Shown in pieces: positions 1 to 12,237 of a stretch of 64,000 nucleotides of DNA. The position numbers and the translations under genes were made by a program. This DNA is from Dreissena polymorpha (Eukaryota > Mollusca > Bivalvia > Myida > Dreissenidae). Within the stretch, counting starts at the first letter, position 1. The number at the start of each line of letters is the position of its first letter. The DNA is taken from the NCBI RefSeq assembly GCF_020536995.1, contig NC_068365.1, positions 34,470,567 to 34,534,566 on the forward strand, in the 5' to 3' direction. The notes under the pieces were generated by a model, which searched no databases, was not told the origin of the DNA, and saw nothing but the letters and a program-made list of their open reading frames with translations.

Positions 1-954
1 CAATGTACACATTTTCCGATGAAGCAATTGAATTTTTATATTAACAGCACCGGAAAAAACTTTGCGAAACCTAAATTTCGCAAACTTAATTTCCTTTTTC
101 TTTAAGATTTGCCTGCTTGAGATAAAGTATGCAAAAGAAGTCGTATTTGTGATTAATAACTGATTATAAAAATTATGTTTTTTTATCTCAACCCATGAAA
201 TTTAATGACAAAGTTGGTCTTAAGTTCACTTTGCTTTGATAGAAATCCCATAAATCCCATGGGACCGAACATCTTGTGGGGATCAAATCTCATGAGAAAA
301 TGAAACAACCCTATCGGAGAGGGTATTTTGAACAACAAATGTTTACTTAAACAAGTTGAAATTGTATATAAAAATACTCAATAAATGATCGCACGGGAGC
401 ATTGTATCGCAAACTTTATATCAAATATGACTATCTTAAATGACAAAAGATACTTATATTCGCGAATTTTCGGTTTCACAAAGATTTTCAGGTGGTCGTT
501 TATAGAAAGTTGATCCTAATTGTATACCTTCATCATTGATGAAACCAACCGATGGAAATTTCTATTACATTACACACAAATCAAAAAACACTTCAATAGT
601 ATGTGTTTTAGAACATGTTGTGAGAAACAAAAGTAACATTAGGGTCATATGTTCTAAGGAACTCACCTGTGACAAAAGGGTTAAGGGTTTTAAAGCACAA
701 ACCTGCGCCCAGGTTGAAAATAGTTAAAGTTCTTTATACAACTTAAATTTTATATTATATGAACCTTCTAAATTTTATTTCGGCCGAGTAATCTTCAGAA
801 AAACAATTCTGACATGTTTATGAAGATTGGACGAAAACGTGACTATTAGAGTTTTAAGATATTTTATTTTAAAAGATCAAGTGAGCTAGTTTTTAAGTCC
901 CCATTACCCAGTTTCTATCTCAGTCAAGATTTTATTGGGACAAATGTTCTGACC
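1..954. other. No gene seen
   Basis: AT-rich sequence with scattered short open frames (the longest about 63 codons, 536-727) that resemble nothing and show no splice context. I see no RNA gene or clear repeat boundary here. Confidence 0.5.
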
Positions 955-1130
955 AAGTTTTATGAAGATAAGCCAGTCAATGTGGCAAAAACAGCGTTTC
1001 ACGAAATTGTATGGGGTTCATACAATAAACCCCAACCCCAATCCCGCCCATCTCCTGGCCGCAATGTTTTTGAACAAATCAAAACCATTTACACGTATCC
1101 GAGATTTCATTAGAATAGATGTTCAGTAAA
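955..1130 (+). repeat. Diverged single unit of the 165-bp tandem-repeat family
   Basis: The segment 'ttctgaccaagttt' followed by 'atgaaga', 'aatgtggc', a run of C-rich 'cccgcccatctcctggc' and 'aatgttttt' follows, in order, the unit that is repeated about ten times at 39.5-41.2 kb. It is an old, isolated copy. Confidence 0.55.
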
Positions 1131-1234
1131 ATACAGCATCATCTGCAAACAATAATAAATAAATATATAGCTGGTCTAACGTCATCATGTGTTCATTGAT
1201 TTTACTTAAAAGAGGTCGTTAGCGAAAAGAGAAA

Positions 1235-2560
1235 AAGGTAATAGCGAGATTTTCTACACTTGCAATTATCCAACTTCGCAATTAAAGAAATCCGACAACG
1301 TCCCCATATGTTTTACACATAATTTCACTACATCGTACATCGACCGAATAATATTTAACCATTTTCCGTTAATGCCACTCTTAATAAGCTTGTACCATAG
1401 TCCGTTTCGATAAATTGAATCATAGCATTGCATTAGCTCAATATAGCAACCGTATAGTTTCTGGTTACTACTAAGTTGTCTATGAAAGCCTTCAGAAGAA
1501 AAATAGCATTGAATGTGTTATAGTTAGATTTGAATCCGAAGTGTGTGAGCTTATTGTTAAGAATAGCCCACCTTTTAAGTCGTTCGTTTATGACAACTGT
1601 AAACAATTTGGCAAAACAGCTCACTCATGTTATACCTTGATAGTTGTTTGGGTCAAATGATTCACTTTTTTTGAAATTATGTAGATCTATAACTACTCCC
1701 TTTGACATTTTCGAAATGACTGTTTTTCAAGAATATTGTTAAATAATATTTACAGTGGTGTATCAAGGACCTCCTTTCCTACTTTAAAATATTCGTATGT
1801 AATATTATCAACTGAATGAGATTTAGTTATTCCCAATAATTGTATTGCCTTTCGAGTTTCTTCCTTTGTAAATAAACTTTCCAACTCTTCAAATGTCCAT
1901 GACTTCATGTTATTTGTAGTGTGACGTGTTACATAGTCGTTAATATATCCTTCTTCGTCACTTATATTTAAATGAAGATAACGTCTAAAAATGTTCAATA
2001 AAGCATCGATATTTTTACCCGATTTATTAAATGACTTCTTTTTAGAAAGTTTCCAAACTTCCTTTGGGTTTTCAGATTGCATTTAATTCATTTTGTTAAA
2101 ATAACGCTTAGATTGTCTGCACTGATACTTATAATCTTGTTTCGCTGTAAGCATCGCTGTTAGCATCGCGAGTCTACTATGACCATCTGTATACAAGTTG
2201 AACGTGTTTTATCTTCTCAATATATATATTTTTGTTTACGTTCACTATAAAATCATTTGTTATTTGTGTTTGAAAACTGTGAGCGTTTATGCTGTTTTCA
2301 AGCCATTTTAAAGTATTTATCTCCATATTTATTAACAACAATGTAAATCGGTCGACATTTTTCATCCGTATCTAGATTGTTTTTCTATTAACATAGGTCC
2401 TGGCATAAGCGATTAACTCCTGTTGTTATATCCGTTAAAACATATCACTTTAATTATTATCCCATTTAACGTAATAGCTTTCAGCGTTTATTACATCACA
2501 CATTGCGATTAAATCGCTATTTTCATTCAAACTGGTAATGACGTATATTCTACTCGTATT
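1235..2560 (-). mobile_element. Decayed non-LTR retrotransposon (LINE): reverse transcriptase fragment
   Basis: Read on the minus strand from 2560 to 1235, three frames give the ordered parts of a LINE polyprotein. First comes the linker after the endonuclease (ESYYVKWDNN, then LLLINMEINTLKWLENSINA). Next is the pre-RT segment ENPKEVWKLSKKKSF (1750-2082). Then come RT blocks: NNYQGIT, SCFAKLFTVVINERLKRWA and THFGFKSNYNTFNAIFLLKAFID (1433-1700). Last are LWYKLIKSGINGKWLNIIRSMYD and VKLCVKHMGTLSDFFNCEVG (1235-1420). In intact LINEs these precede the catalytic YADD box, which is absent here. The copy carries several stops and frame changes and is cut off on both sides, so it is dead. The wording of the blocks is typical of APE-type invertebrate LINEs (CR1/L2/jockey-like); I cannot assign the clade. 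Confidence 0.85.
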
Positions 2561-3192
2561 CATTCGCCCGCATTAACGAACCGTCTTTGGGTCGGGCTAT
2601 GGTTGTGAAATTTCTCGCAGTTGTAGTAAGAAACATGTATACAAATTGAATATGATTGTGATGATGAATAATTTACTGTTAAACCGCACATGTATGAAAC
2701 GGATATCAGTGTGTGTTTTCTGAATCTTACTCGGGCAGCGAAACATCTTTTGACGATGCTCAATATTACCATCGTGTTGGGAATAAATAATTATCTTATT
2801 TGAGTTAATGCCCATGCCGGAAACAAAACACAATTTTAATTTTGATATCGTTGATCGTTATTCAACAATGCGATCGCGTTGAAAATGACGTTGTACGGTT
2901 CATAATTATCGACACAAAACGGATACTTGGAAGATTTCTGAATGGATTTATTGAAACTTCAAGTACAGCATGCGAAATAATAAGGTAATGAAATTAAAAC
3001 AAGGGCATGGTGTAAGTAACAGGGGGGAGGATGGAACACTGGTGCAACAGGGTGTGGCACCCCTGTGTAAGGACCTAGTATTATAGCGATTATTGGTTAT
3101 GAAAAAAATTGATTTAATTTTGGGAGGTCTTATTTCTTATCTGATACCGCAATGTGTCTGCAATTATCAACTTGAGATGTATCCGCTGACAT

Positions 3193-5760
3193 ATTTCAAC
3201 ACCCAAATAAGAATAAACTACACGACACCATCTCTATGGATTAATACAATGCGCTGGTAACTTGTTTTAATTTGAGATCTTCCGTAGGTAATTGTTAATG
3301 ATATTTGCGGAGGATAAGACAATAAGACCTTAAATTTAATCCAAATACTTAAAAGTAATGAGAAATCCGAAGCCATTCATTATAAATGCAATAAGTACTA
3401 AAATTAATGATACATGCACAACACCCTTAGCATATTATATATTTCATTGTACATATTTTAATTTAACACAACTGAATGGTGTTAGAAAGCAATATATTGC
3501 ATTTATACTATCCAATCGCCATTAAAAACATTTGTTACTAGTCTGTGTAGTGAACAGTTAATTATTTGGGTTAAATATCAATATTAGTAAGATTTCATAT
3601 TTTTTTATCTCATAAATTCTTATAAGTTGAGGAAATAAAACGGTTGAGCACACTAAATATTGTTGAAGACCCAGTCCATAACACGAATTAGTTATAAGTT
3701 GAGTGTAGTTGCCATTTTATAGTTGTTATATTGATACATATATTTTTTCTTAATAATAAGCAAATGGTTCAAATAACGTTTCTATTGTTACCAAACCTTT
3801 GATACGTACATGCTTATGAAACACAGTGACATTTTGAAGTAATCTGTGTCTGACATCAACATAAAGGCGTAACAATAATGCGTTCCCGTATTTCTAGTTA
3901 TTCTTATGCATAAACATTATTGTCCCGCAATTTAAAAAAATATGAAAAGCATTTTCAATTTTGAAATCCGGTCAGGTCCTTTTTTCTTGATTTGGGGAAA
4001 TAGCATGACCTTCCGTTTTGTGGAAAAATAATCGACGAAATTGAAAAAGGAGAAGACATTTCCCATAGAATAAACATTGCATCAATTTAAAGACATTATT
4101 ACAGGGGAGGGCCTTCCTCTTCGGGGAAGGGGCCTACATACGGCTCTACATAAAGAGTGTGCATTTTGTAGTTTTTCCGGACGCTCAATTCACCCAAAGG
4201 CACACCGAACAATGTCGAATAATGTTTGTCAAGCAAAATCAAAACAAATTTCAACACACGCTTTAAATAAAACTTAAAGAACAACTAACAAACTCACACG
4301 ATACTGATTGTCGCTTAGCGCGAAATGTTCAAGCTTAAATGCGTTATAAAAATGGACGAACTTCCGTCATGCGCGTTGGGTCGAGTTTACGTTATCACCT
4401 AATCATACAGCAGAAATACCCGAGAGGATTACGGAAGTTGCCAATCAACAAAATGATCGGTTATAGTATCAGAATATTTGTTCCATGATTTCAATCGTTT
4501 TAGAATATTTTTATATATAAAATAGCATATTTCGTAATAATCATGACAGTTCAACGTTAACTCAATTTAATGATGATACCCAAATAGTACACATATGGTC
4601 ATTTTAATTTTGCTATGATTGTCGTAACGATCCATATGTCGTAGAAGTGTTCATCTTCAAGTATCGTAGAGGTCAACTATGCATTGTACTTAGCAAATAC
4701 TACACCTTTGACAGGGTTTGTAATCTACATTGATTTGATGGGGTCCGCAGGAGTCTGGTGGTTAATTTGAACAATACCGTTTTGTCCCTTGTGTTTTTTT
4801 AAGTATATTTCTGAATATTTTTAAATACTCGTTTAAATGATATCGTCTGACCACAGTTTGGTAAGTTTTGATCCACGTACATTAGCACACACGAAGAGAC
4901 CTAATCGTACAACGAAGCTGCATATAAAATACGTAACCACGGGGTTTATGGTTTCAGAAGATAAGTTTGTTTTCACTATTAACAATATATTAAAAGTTTC
5001 GTCATTTATAATAAGCCAATATAACACACTATGGAAAGATTGCAAGGAAAACAGTATTTAACAAGTTTCTTTAACTTTTTAAATAAGCAATTGAAAAACA
5101 ACGTGTGAAGTCATTTACCTACCACTTCATTATGTATATTGGGGATGATACAATGCAAACAGGTTAATTACATGTATTACCTCTTTGCAGACGCTTCTTC
5201 TCTGAAAAAAGAGGAAACAATAAATTAATATATATGCATCATCAATGCAATACGTATGATTACATGAATGCCATTAACTCTGCCTTTCACGTTCGTAATG
5301 ATTTATATATAATACATGATCAAGGACGGAGCAACGTATTAACCAAAAATTAACTTAAACCCTATACTTATCCTTATCTGATAAGTATGCGTGTCCACAT
5401 CAATACAGACGCCCTATTTTATATCCTTATGAACAGTTAAATTCTTAATATATTTCGATTACAAACATGTCTTGAATAGGATCGTTTTAAAATTGTTATA
5501 AAGGCGTATGCAACAATGGCTAAAATAAAAGGTAAAGCGTTTGTTAATTATATTGTCAACACGCGCCATTTAAGTATAGCACGTTGACTCCAAAGAATCA
5601 TTTGTTGTGAATAAATTTACTCCTGAATCATATCATCTATGCCGGTCACTTGGCAGCAAAACAATTTAAACGTAATCCTATGTTAAAAAGTAAAATACTT
5701 AATTTCTTTATGTCATGCCGCCATAAGCAGTATTAAATCGGCTCTACGAAAGATTTCAAG
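3193..5760. repeat. Segmental duplication, copy A of module 1
   Basis: 3193-3600 matches 12238-12630 and 3757-5690 matches 12632-14470 at high identity, with small indels (for example about 45 bp present near 4520 and missing in the other copy, and about 160 bp at 3600-3757). The end (about 5545-5750) has a third, interrupted copy at 16726-16795 plus 18262-18330. Contains candidate micro-exon 5181-5201 on the minus strand. A 'ccttcctcttcggggaagg' hairpin near 4110 is shared with copy B. Confidence 0.85.
5181..5201 (-). CDS. Candidate 21-nt micro-exon (KKRLQR)
   Basis: On the minus strand a pyrimidine-rich tract ending TTTTTTCAG precedes 21 nt, followed by donor GTAATA. With two bases of a split codon at the start and one at the end it codes K-K-R-L-Q-R, one heptad once the split codon is counted. 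An almost identical copy lies at 14003-14023. No transcript evidence is available; the call rests on splice signals and the phase shared with the other members of the array. Confidence 0.5.
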
Positions 5761-6162
5761 CGACCAAGTCCTGTGGATTCAATATGTAGAAATAAACTGT
5801 GGACATATTGCAAAGTTCAAACTGTTTTGTGGTTTTGGATTTCATGGGAATTAAGATTTTTAAAACGCCGAGGCGAATAAGGGTTAATACAAAATCACTC
5901 CTTCAATTTTAAATTTGTAACTTTGTACAGGACAACTACACGATGGCATACAACCAAATATAAACCTCATGTACTCATGTCATAGAAAAACAAATTCAAA
6001 GTTATTTGTTAAGTCTCTTTGGGTTAACCCCCAGGTAGTGGTTTGCAAGGCACAATTTGTAAAGGAACACATACATAATAACAAACCTCTGTACTACAAA
6101 AACATACAACAACACATAAATTGTTTGCAATTACCATCTTTCTAATTCATACCAATTACTTA

Positions 6163-7140
6163 AGCGACTTAGTTAAAACAAGCGGAAAGGCTCCATAAAG
6201 AGTTTGACAAACTTAAGAAGAAAAGCGTTCTTAAGAACACGTAAGTGTGGCAATGTGTCGATGCTCGGTCCATTATGTCTAATAATATTCTAACAAATAA
6301 TTCAGTATTTGACCAAGTTTTGTTGTGACTTACCACTTTAAAAACAATTGTAAAATAAGATAGAACAGCTGAACATTTTAAATGAAGATTGAGAGGACAA
6401 CAAACTGTTAGTGAGTTTGCATATAAAGTATATATTAACCATGTAACAACAATATGTAGTTAACAGAGAGACGATATATATAAAAATATGTGTCTTGTTG
6501 TTTAAGAGACAGAACGTGTTTAATTGATTTTATAATACGAATGTAAAAAACAATTTGACAGTCGCGTTGTGTCTAGCTTTTACCCCCTATTGATTTATTT
6601 AAACAATATATTTTATCGTCAATATTTAGGGCTTCATATCTAGAATTAGAATTAAACAACTCTCGACACTTTTTGTTACATACACAGATAACTATATTTA
6701 AAAGTGCGAACATTGGAGAAAACTTACCTTCTCGGCGAAACTCCGACAACGAAAATAAAAGACAAAATAATGTAAAAAATGTTTTCTCAGGTTGTATATG
6801 ATATATTAAAAAAACACCCATATTATGAGCACGAACCGGACTGAGGAGTTATGTGCGTTTTTTATAAAAAAAGTTGCAACCACAAATAAACGGTAAAACA
6901 AGCTGGCGAAAAGTATACTAGGGGTGAAAAAGTGTGTGCAAGAATTGAACTTAAAGCAAAAGTTAGTATTAGTGTCAAGCATTTTTAAATAGTATGTCAA
7001 GGCAGGAAATGGACATTCAATTAGACTTATGAAACAGAAAATCGTCTTCATACTAAAATATACAATTATTATCAGGTCTGATATATAGACAGCTGTTCAT
7101 TATAGCAAACAGTGAAATTCGAGAAGCTTTATCAGACGAA
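6163..7140. repeat. Segmental duplication, copy A of module 2
   Basis: Matches 15755-16720 in the same orientation, starting at 'ttagttaaaacaagcggaaa' and running through the micro-exon at 6728 and the shared 'tcaggtct'-'cagctgttcattata' stretch. It is placed left of module 3 here but right of it in the other copy. Confidence 0.8.
6728..6750 (-). pseudogene. Degenerate micro-exon (LSEFRRE), acceptor lost
   Basis: Counterpart of the 24-nt micro-exon at 16299-16322. The donor (AAG then GTAAGT) and the peptide L-S-E-F-R-R-E are kept. Where the other copy has TTTTTAG, this copy reads TTTTCG after a small deletion, so the acceptor AG is gone and the exon is probably skipped. Confidence 0.4.
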
Positions 7141-7162
7141 AAATTCAACGTGAACTACAATT

Positions 7163-7570
7163 TACCAACACCCGCATGTTATGAAACATATAAGGCCCTT
7201 ATGTTTATTTGCATGTCTTGTCAACATTGTATTTAACCGCTTACCTTATTGAATAAATATTAATAGCAAATTTAACATGTAATGACATCTCTGCAAGCGT
7301 TCAAAAGAAAAAATAGTTTGTAAATTATTGTGCGCTAATGTGTATCTGCATGAAAACACATGTTTTCTAGTCACTAACATACCATTTGATTATTATAATT
7401 GTGAATGATTAATTGCAAATATGGATATTAAATGTTCTACCTCTTTGACGACGTTTGTCCGCTGTAAGAGAAAGGTATAATTAAATTAACATCGAGGTAT
7501 TTTCTAGGCTAACATAACAAACATGTAACTGTTTACGTAGACTGCGATGTATACATAACGTAATAATATG
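7163..7570. repeat. Segmental duplication, copy A of module 3
   Basis: Matches 14470-14880 ('gttatgaaacat' through 'gatgtatacataacgta'), including a 21-nt micro-exon with its splice signals. Confidence 0.85.
7441..7461 (-). CDS. Candidate 21-nt micro-exon (DKRRQR)
   Basis: Minus strand: CCTTTCTCTTACAG, then 21 nt, then GTAGAA. In the same phase as its neighbours it reads D-K-R-R-Q-R. The duplicate at 14754-14774 reads E-E-R-R-Q-R. Changes between the copies leave both splice sites and the length intact, which is what selection on an exon would produce, though a recent duplication would also keep them. Confidence 0.5.
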
Positions 7571-8141
7571 GATCGATGTTTATGTTCAAGTTGTCATTGT
7601 TTCCCTAAAATAGGAAAGCCCAATTAAAATTATTTAGTATTTGGGCTGATTTCCATACGTCCATATCCTTGTCCGTTCTAATCAGCATCAGTGTCCACAT
7701 TAACACAATAAAGATCATTTTGATAAATCCGTTTTTACCGTTGAATATTTTTTATATATTTTTCTGAACACAAATGTCTAAAAGATATGTGCCTTGAGAT
7801 TGTGCTAAAAAAATATTTCTTTATATTTCATAAAATCGTTCGAACACATGGGTTTGATAATTTTTTACCGCATTTGAATGAATTGAAAAAAACAACAACA
7901 CATATTTACAACTAAGTTCCATTCCAAATAGTTCACCTAAAGGTTTCTTGGTGTCAGAAAATACGATCGTTTTAAACAATTTAGATATGTTATGTCAATT
8001 GTTTAACAATGTTCTCTTTAGCCCTTCATATACGCGTAACGAACATGCCCTAGTGTTTCTCCCAGTTTATTTACTAATATGATCTTTACAAAATATTATG
8101 CGCTAAAGTGAAATTTCAAACATGGTAATTTAAAATTTTAC

Positions 8142-8174
8142 CTTTTTTAAGACGACATTGATGACGATTCCATT
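8142..8174 (-). CDS. Candidate 33-nt micro-exon (WNRHQCRLKK)
   Basis: Minus strand: CATTTGTTTTACAG, then 33 nt, then GTAAAA. Reads W-N-R-H-Q-C-R-L-K-K in the array phase. No second copy was seen in this window. Confidence 0.45.
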
Positions 8175-8684
8175 CTGTAAAACAAATGTATAATGAAATT
8201 ACTTTAATCGAAAGTATTTTTTTATATAACTGTCAACTAAGTCAAGGCCCGCTTTTTTAAATAATTAGTATAAGTCACCTGCATTGAGAGATGGTATGTC
8301 AAAGACAAGCATACGGCCTTTGGTTTATTAACAAAGTCATAGTTCAATAAATCAAACATCTACACTTTAGAATCTCTATCAGGAGCGACATTCTATGTCT
8401 ACAACACTTTGACTTCATCGTTGACTTTTTCCACTTTCATGAAATGTTTAACTTGACATAAGAGGAGAAAATGTTGAAGAGTATCACGTGAAAAAACGCT
8501 GTCCGTATATTGAAGGTAAAAGCTTAAAGTAAAAAGGTAAATTTATGAGCGCTATTGAAACTTTGTCCATGCATCGACTAAAAATGACTTTATTGACGAA
8601 ACCGTCTACAAGACATTTGAATGTTTTCATATAAGGAGAGAAATGATCTCTTTAGAGAACTGAACCTCTCTTTAATAGACATCA

Positions 8685-9360
8685 AAGACATACTTAGTGG
8701 AATGTAAAATATACCAATTGCTTAGTATCGTTCCAGGCCCCAAGAAGCGTATAGGGTTTCATACCAGGGGTACGAAGGTCATACAATCATAAACATGGTT
8801 TCAAGGAAGGCATGAAGTAGCACTCAGTTTTTTTTTAAAGTATTGTTGAATATTTCTTGTCTGAGTTACATACCAATACTTGCGGTCACAGTAATAGTTA
8901 TTGTTTGCTTTTGTTTATTGTCATAAAACAGACAAATTAGACAATTCTAAATATACACCATTTGTTTTAAATTAAAAACATGAATGCTTTTATTAGATAT
9001 GATGTTCTTGGCATTTCTATTTGTATGGCTTTGAAAAACTTATTTAGTTTTCAGTTATATATCAACAATGTGGAACTCCGGCTACGTCAGTCGATTTAAA
9101 TCTTTTATTAGCGTCCCGACGTATTTTTTGCAATGGACAATTAGCCAAACGGCATTCACTCTATTTACACGAATAAACGCACCCACACACTTATACAACT
9201 GTTTGATTTGCGCAATTAAACGATCAATGCAAAGAATAGATACTTTTTGTATAGGTCTATATGCGACTTGCACGCATACACGATGTGTGTAAAATGCACT
9301 GCATGTGTGTTTATTATAGAAAAGTGAAATAAAGATTGTAATACCACGAAGAGTTGAAAC
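8685..9360. repeat. Module 4 of the duplications, copy 1 of 3
   Basis: 'ttgcttagtatcgttccagg' through the 'ggtctatatgcgac' stretch recurs at 11485-12170 and 14990-15680. This is the most diverged of the three. No exon-like signal was seen in it. Confidence 0.8.
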
Positions 9361-11240
9361 CAAACCAATACAAGAGAAATTTATTAAATCGCACGTTTGT
9401 TTTTACGTAATTTTGATAATGCAAAGGTTGAAACTTTAGACTCATCCTAGCTTATAAACAATCAATACTCCTCTCGATACAAGGGTGGAAGTCATTGAAC
9501 AGTGTAAGAGATCTTCAATAAATATCCTAGACTATATCTCATTTTGAATAAATTTTCGAAGACAACAAAAACACAACATATCAAAATGGTTAAACTAATA
9601 AGTGTTGCTGATGGAGTAATGATGTCTCATGGTCAACTACTGTTATACTTGTTTGGTTATCATGTTACCTTGCAATTAGGCGGATTTTAGGCATATGACA
9701 AAATAAAACAAATGGAACAAGAAATCAAAATGTGTAATTATGCTCAAGCTATGTTTGTTTTGTGTAGAATGCAAAACAATAACACTTTCCTTGTGCGACC
9801 AACTTAATTTAACCGCTGCAATATTAAGAAACTACGAACGCTAAAATAAGAAACTATAAGGAAACTAAGAAACTACAGGGACTGCTTTAAAATGGCAAAT
9901 CAAACGAAATGCCTGCTGGCAATCCTTGCAATGTTGCAGAAATAATGTAAATCATCACCACACTATATTTTGAATTGCCAAAACAGGTGTTAATTAAAAG
10001 ATGGTTTTCTGTGTTGATCATATATAAATGGTCGTAAATAAACATTTACCCTTAAATTGTTTCTCTATTTAAATTTTATACGTTATTCGTTGGGCATATT
10101 AGCAATGTTCAAAATGTGGAAGTTTTACAACACTTTTCAATATAAAATATACACTTAAATGTTTGGCTCATAAGAAGCATGTCTGAAATAGAAGAATTGT
10201 TTTCACATAATTTCAGATACTATGTTAAGTATTGTTATAACCTTTATAAAAATAATGGTGTATGATAAATGCTTATGACAGTAGCTCATAATGGTTTGTT
10301 TAATATATTATACATTTTTCATCCTCGGCCAGGTGAATCGCGATATAAATTTTCATATAAACACTTTTTCTAATGATTCTTATTAATATTTTATTCCAAT
10401 CTACTTGCAAAGAATCAGTTGGTATCCCGTTATTGAATAATAATTATGCTTAATAACATGTTTTGCCACATATTTAAGTTTGTTCTTATGAAGTCACAGA
10501 GCGAACTGCATTTTTAAGTTGTAATTGTTTTTGCAGATACTGCGGCCCATGATACCGTGACGTTTTGTTTTATGTTGTATCAATAGTCATATAACAATCA
10601 TGTTATAAATCTTACGAAGCTAATGATAAAATATCCTAAAGCAAAACAATATATTGCATTTCATGTTAAAATGAATATAAATAATTTATCTCATACCGAG
10701 ACTAAGTGCTGTACAAAACCGCTAAATAAATAAAAGCTAAACTTGCATATACTGTGCAATTGTCAATGCATATAATTATACACCACTCTGAATACTGTTG
10801 ACATTAAATTGAAACGCCCTTTAAAATGACCAAGATATATCTATATATCTAATTTGTTGACTTGGTATTCACAGAAGTGAGTGTAGAAATTACATTGCAA
10901 AAGTAAACACTACACATATTCGACCGAAGAGCATGGCATGACATATAAGTGTTTTTAAGGGCCAATAAACATAACACTTCTTGGTCGTGTTGATCAAGAA
11001 AATATATTTATGTAAAAATGTGTATATGATACAAAAATGCCCTGTGTATATGAACTCGAACATTGGTCTGTTAAAAACATACGGGCATTATTTGAACAGA
11101 ATTATTCGGATTTATGTTAATTTTATAATGAACATGTGATGATTAAGATGTGAACTGTGTATGTATGAATCAAATTGCTGTGTAAAATACAACATCAATA
11201 TACATGATGTAGATGATTAATTAATAAATTGCATTAATGA
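9360..11240. other. Intergenic or intronic AT-rich stretch, nothing recognised
   Basis: No long open frame, RNA-like fold or repeat boundary was seen. If the micro-exon array is real, this is one intron of about 3.1 kb between the exons at 11246 and 8174. Confidence 0.4.
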
Positions 11241-11245
11241 TTTAC

Positions 11246-11275
11246 CTTTCCACCAACGTTTCTCCCGTTCCTCCT
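11246..11275 (-). CDS. Candidate 30-nt micro-exon (EEREKRWWK)
   Basis: Minus strand: CCTTTGTTTTACAG, then 30 nt, then GTAAAT. In the array phase it reads E-E-R-E-K-R-W-W-K, an unmistakably helix-forming, charged stretch. Single copy in this window. Confidence 0.5.
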
Positions 11276-11399
11276 CTGTAAAACAAAGGTCAAATAAAAT
11301 TAAGATCGATAAATAATGGTTTATCCTTCACGATCGAAACAATTAAAATGTACATGCACCGACACTATACTGATCATTAATTGTATGACATTTTTTTCA

Positions 11400-12236
11400 T
11401 CGTAAGATATTACATACATACAAGCATATATTAAACATAGTATTTTAAGAACAGGTACTAGATGGGTATAAAACTGACATCAAAGGCATACGTAGGGGAA
11501 TATAAAATATACCAATTGCTTCGTATCGTTCCAGGCCCCAAGAAGCGTAAAGGGTTTCATACCAGGGGTACGAAGGTCATACACTTATAAACATGGTTTC
11601 AAGGTAGCATGGAGTAGCACTTAGGGTTTTTGTAACGTATTGTTTAAATTCTCTAATCTGAGTTTCATACCAAAACTTTCATCAACAGTAATAGTTATTT
11701 TATGCTGTTGTTTATTGTCATAACACTGACAAATTAAACTATTCAATATATACATTGGTAGCTTTAATTCACAAACATGCATGCTTTATTTGAAATAATG
11801 TTCTTGGCATTTCTATTGTATGGCTTTATAAAATTAACTTAGTTTTAAGTTATACATCAACAAAGTAAAACTCTGGCTCAGTCAGTCGATTAAGTTGTTT
11901 TATTAGCGGCACGATGTAAATTGTTTGCAATGGACAATAAGCCAAACGACATACACTCAATCAACACGAATAAACGCACACATTCACTCATTAAAATTGC
12001 TTGAACTGCTTTGCGAAATTGAAACATCAATGCAAATCATTGAGATTTGTTGTATAGGTCTATATGACTCTGCAACTTATAAAAGTTTTGTGTAAAATTC
12101 ACTTCAGGTGTGTTTTATAAAAAGTCGAATTCGGTAAATGACTATTTATACCGGTAGAAATCAATCTATTGACCTAACAGCATTTGAAATGATATCGTCT
12201 TATAAAGCGAGCAGTATGTTTAAAGTTGTTGCTTTT
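11400..12236. repeat. Module 4 of the duplications, copy 2 of 3
   Basis: Closely matches 14880-15725, from 'taagatattacatacatac' to the 'aaagttgttgctttttttg' end; the inner part also matches 8685-9360. Confidence 0.85.
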
Positions 12237-12237
12237 T

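Noticed and set aside
10697-10708. A 12-nt minus-strand segment between TTTTGTACAG and GTATGAG
   Set aside because: Fits the phase of the micro-exon array but is too short and its peptide (LSL) is unlike the others; chance cannot be excluded.
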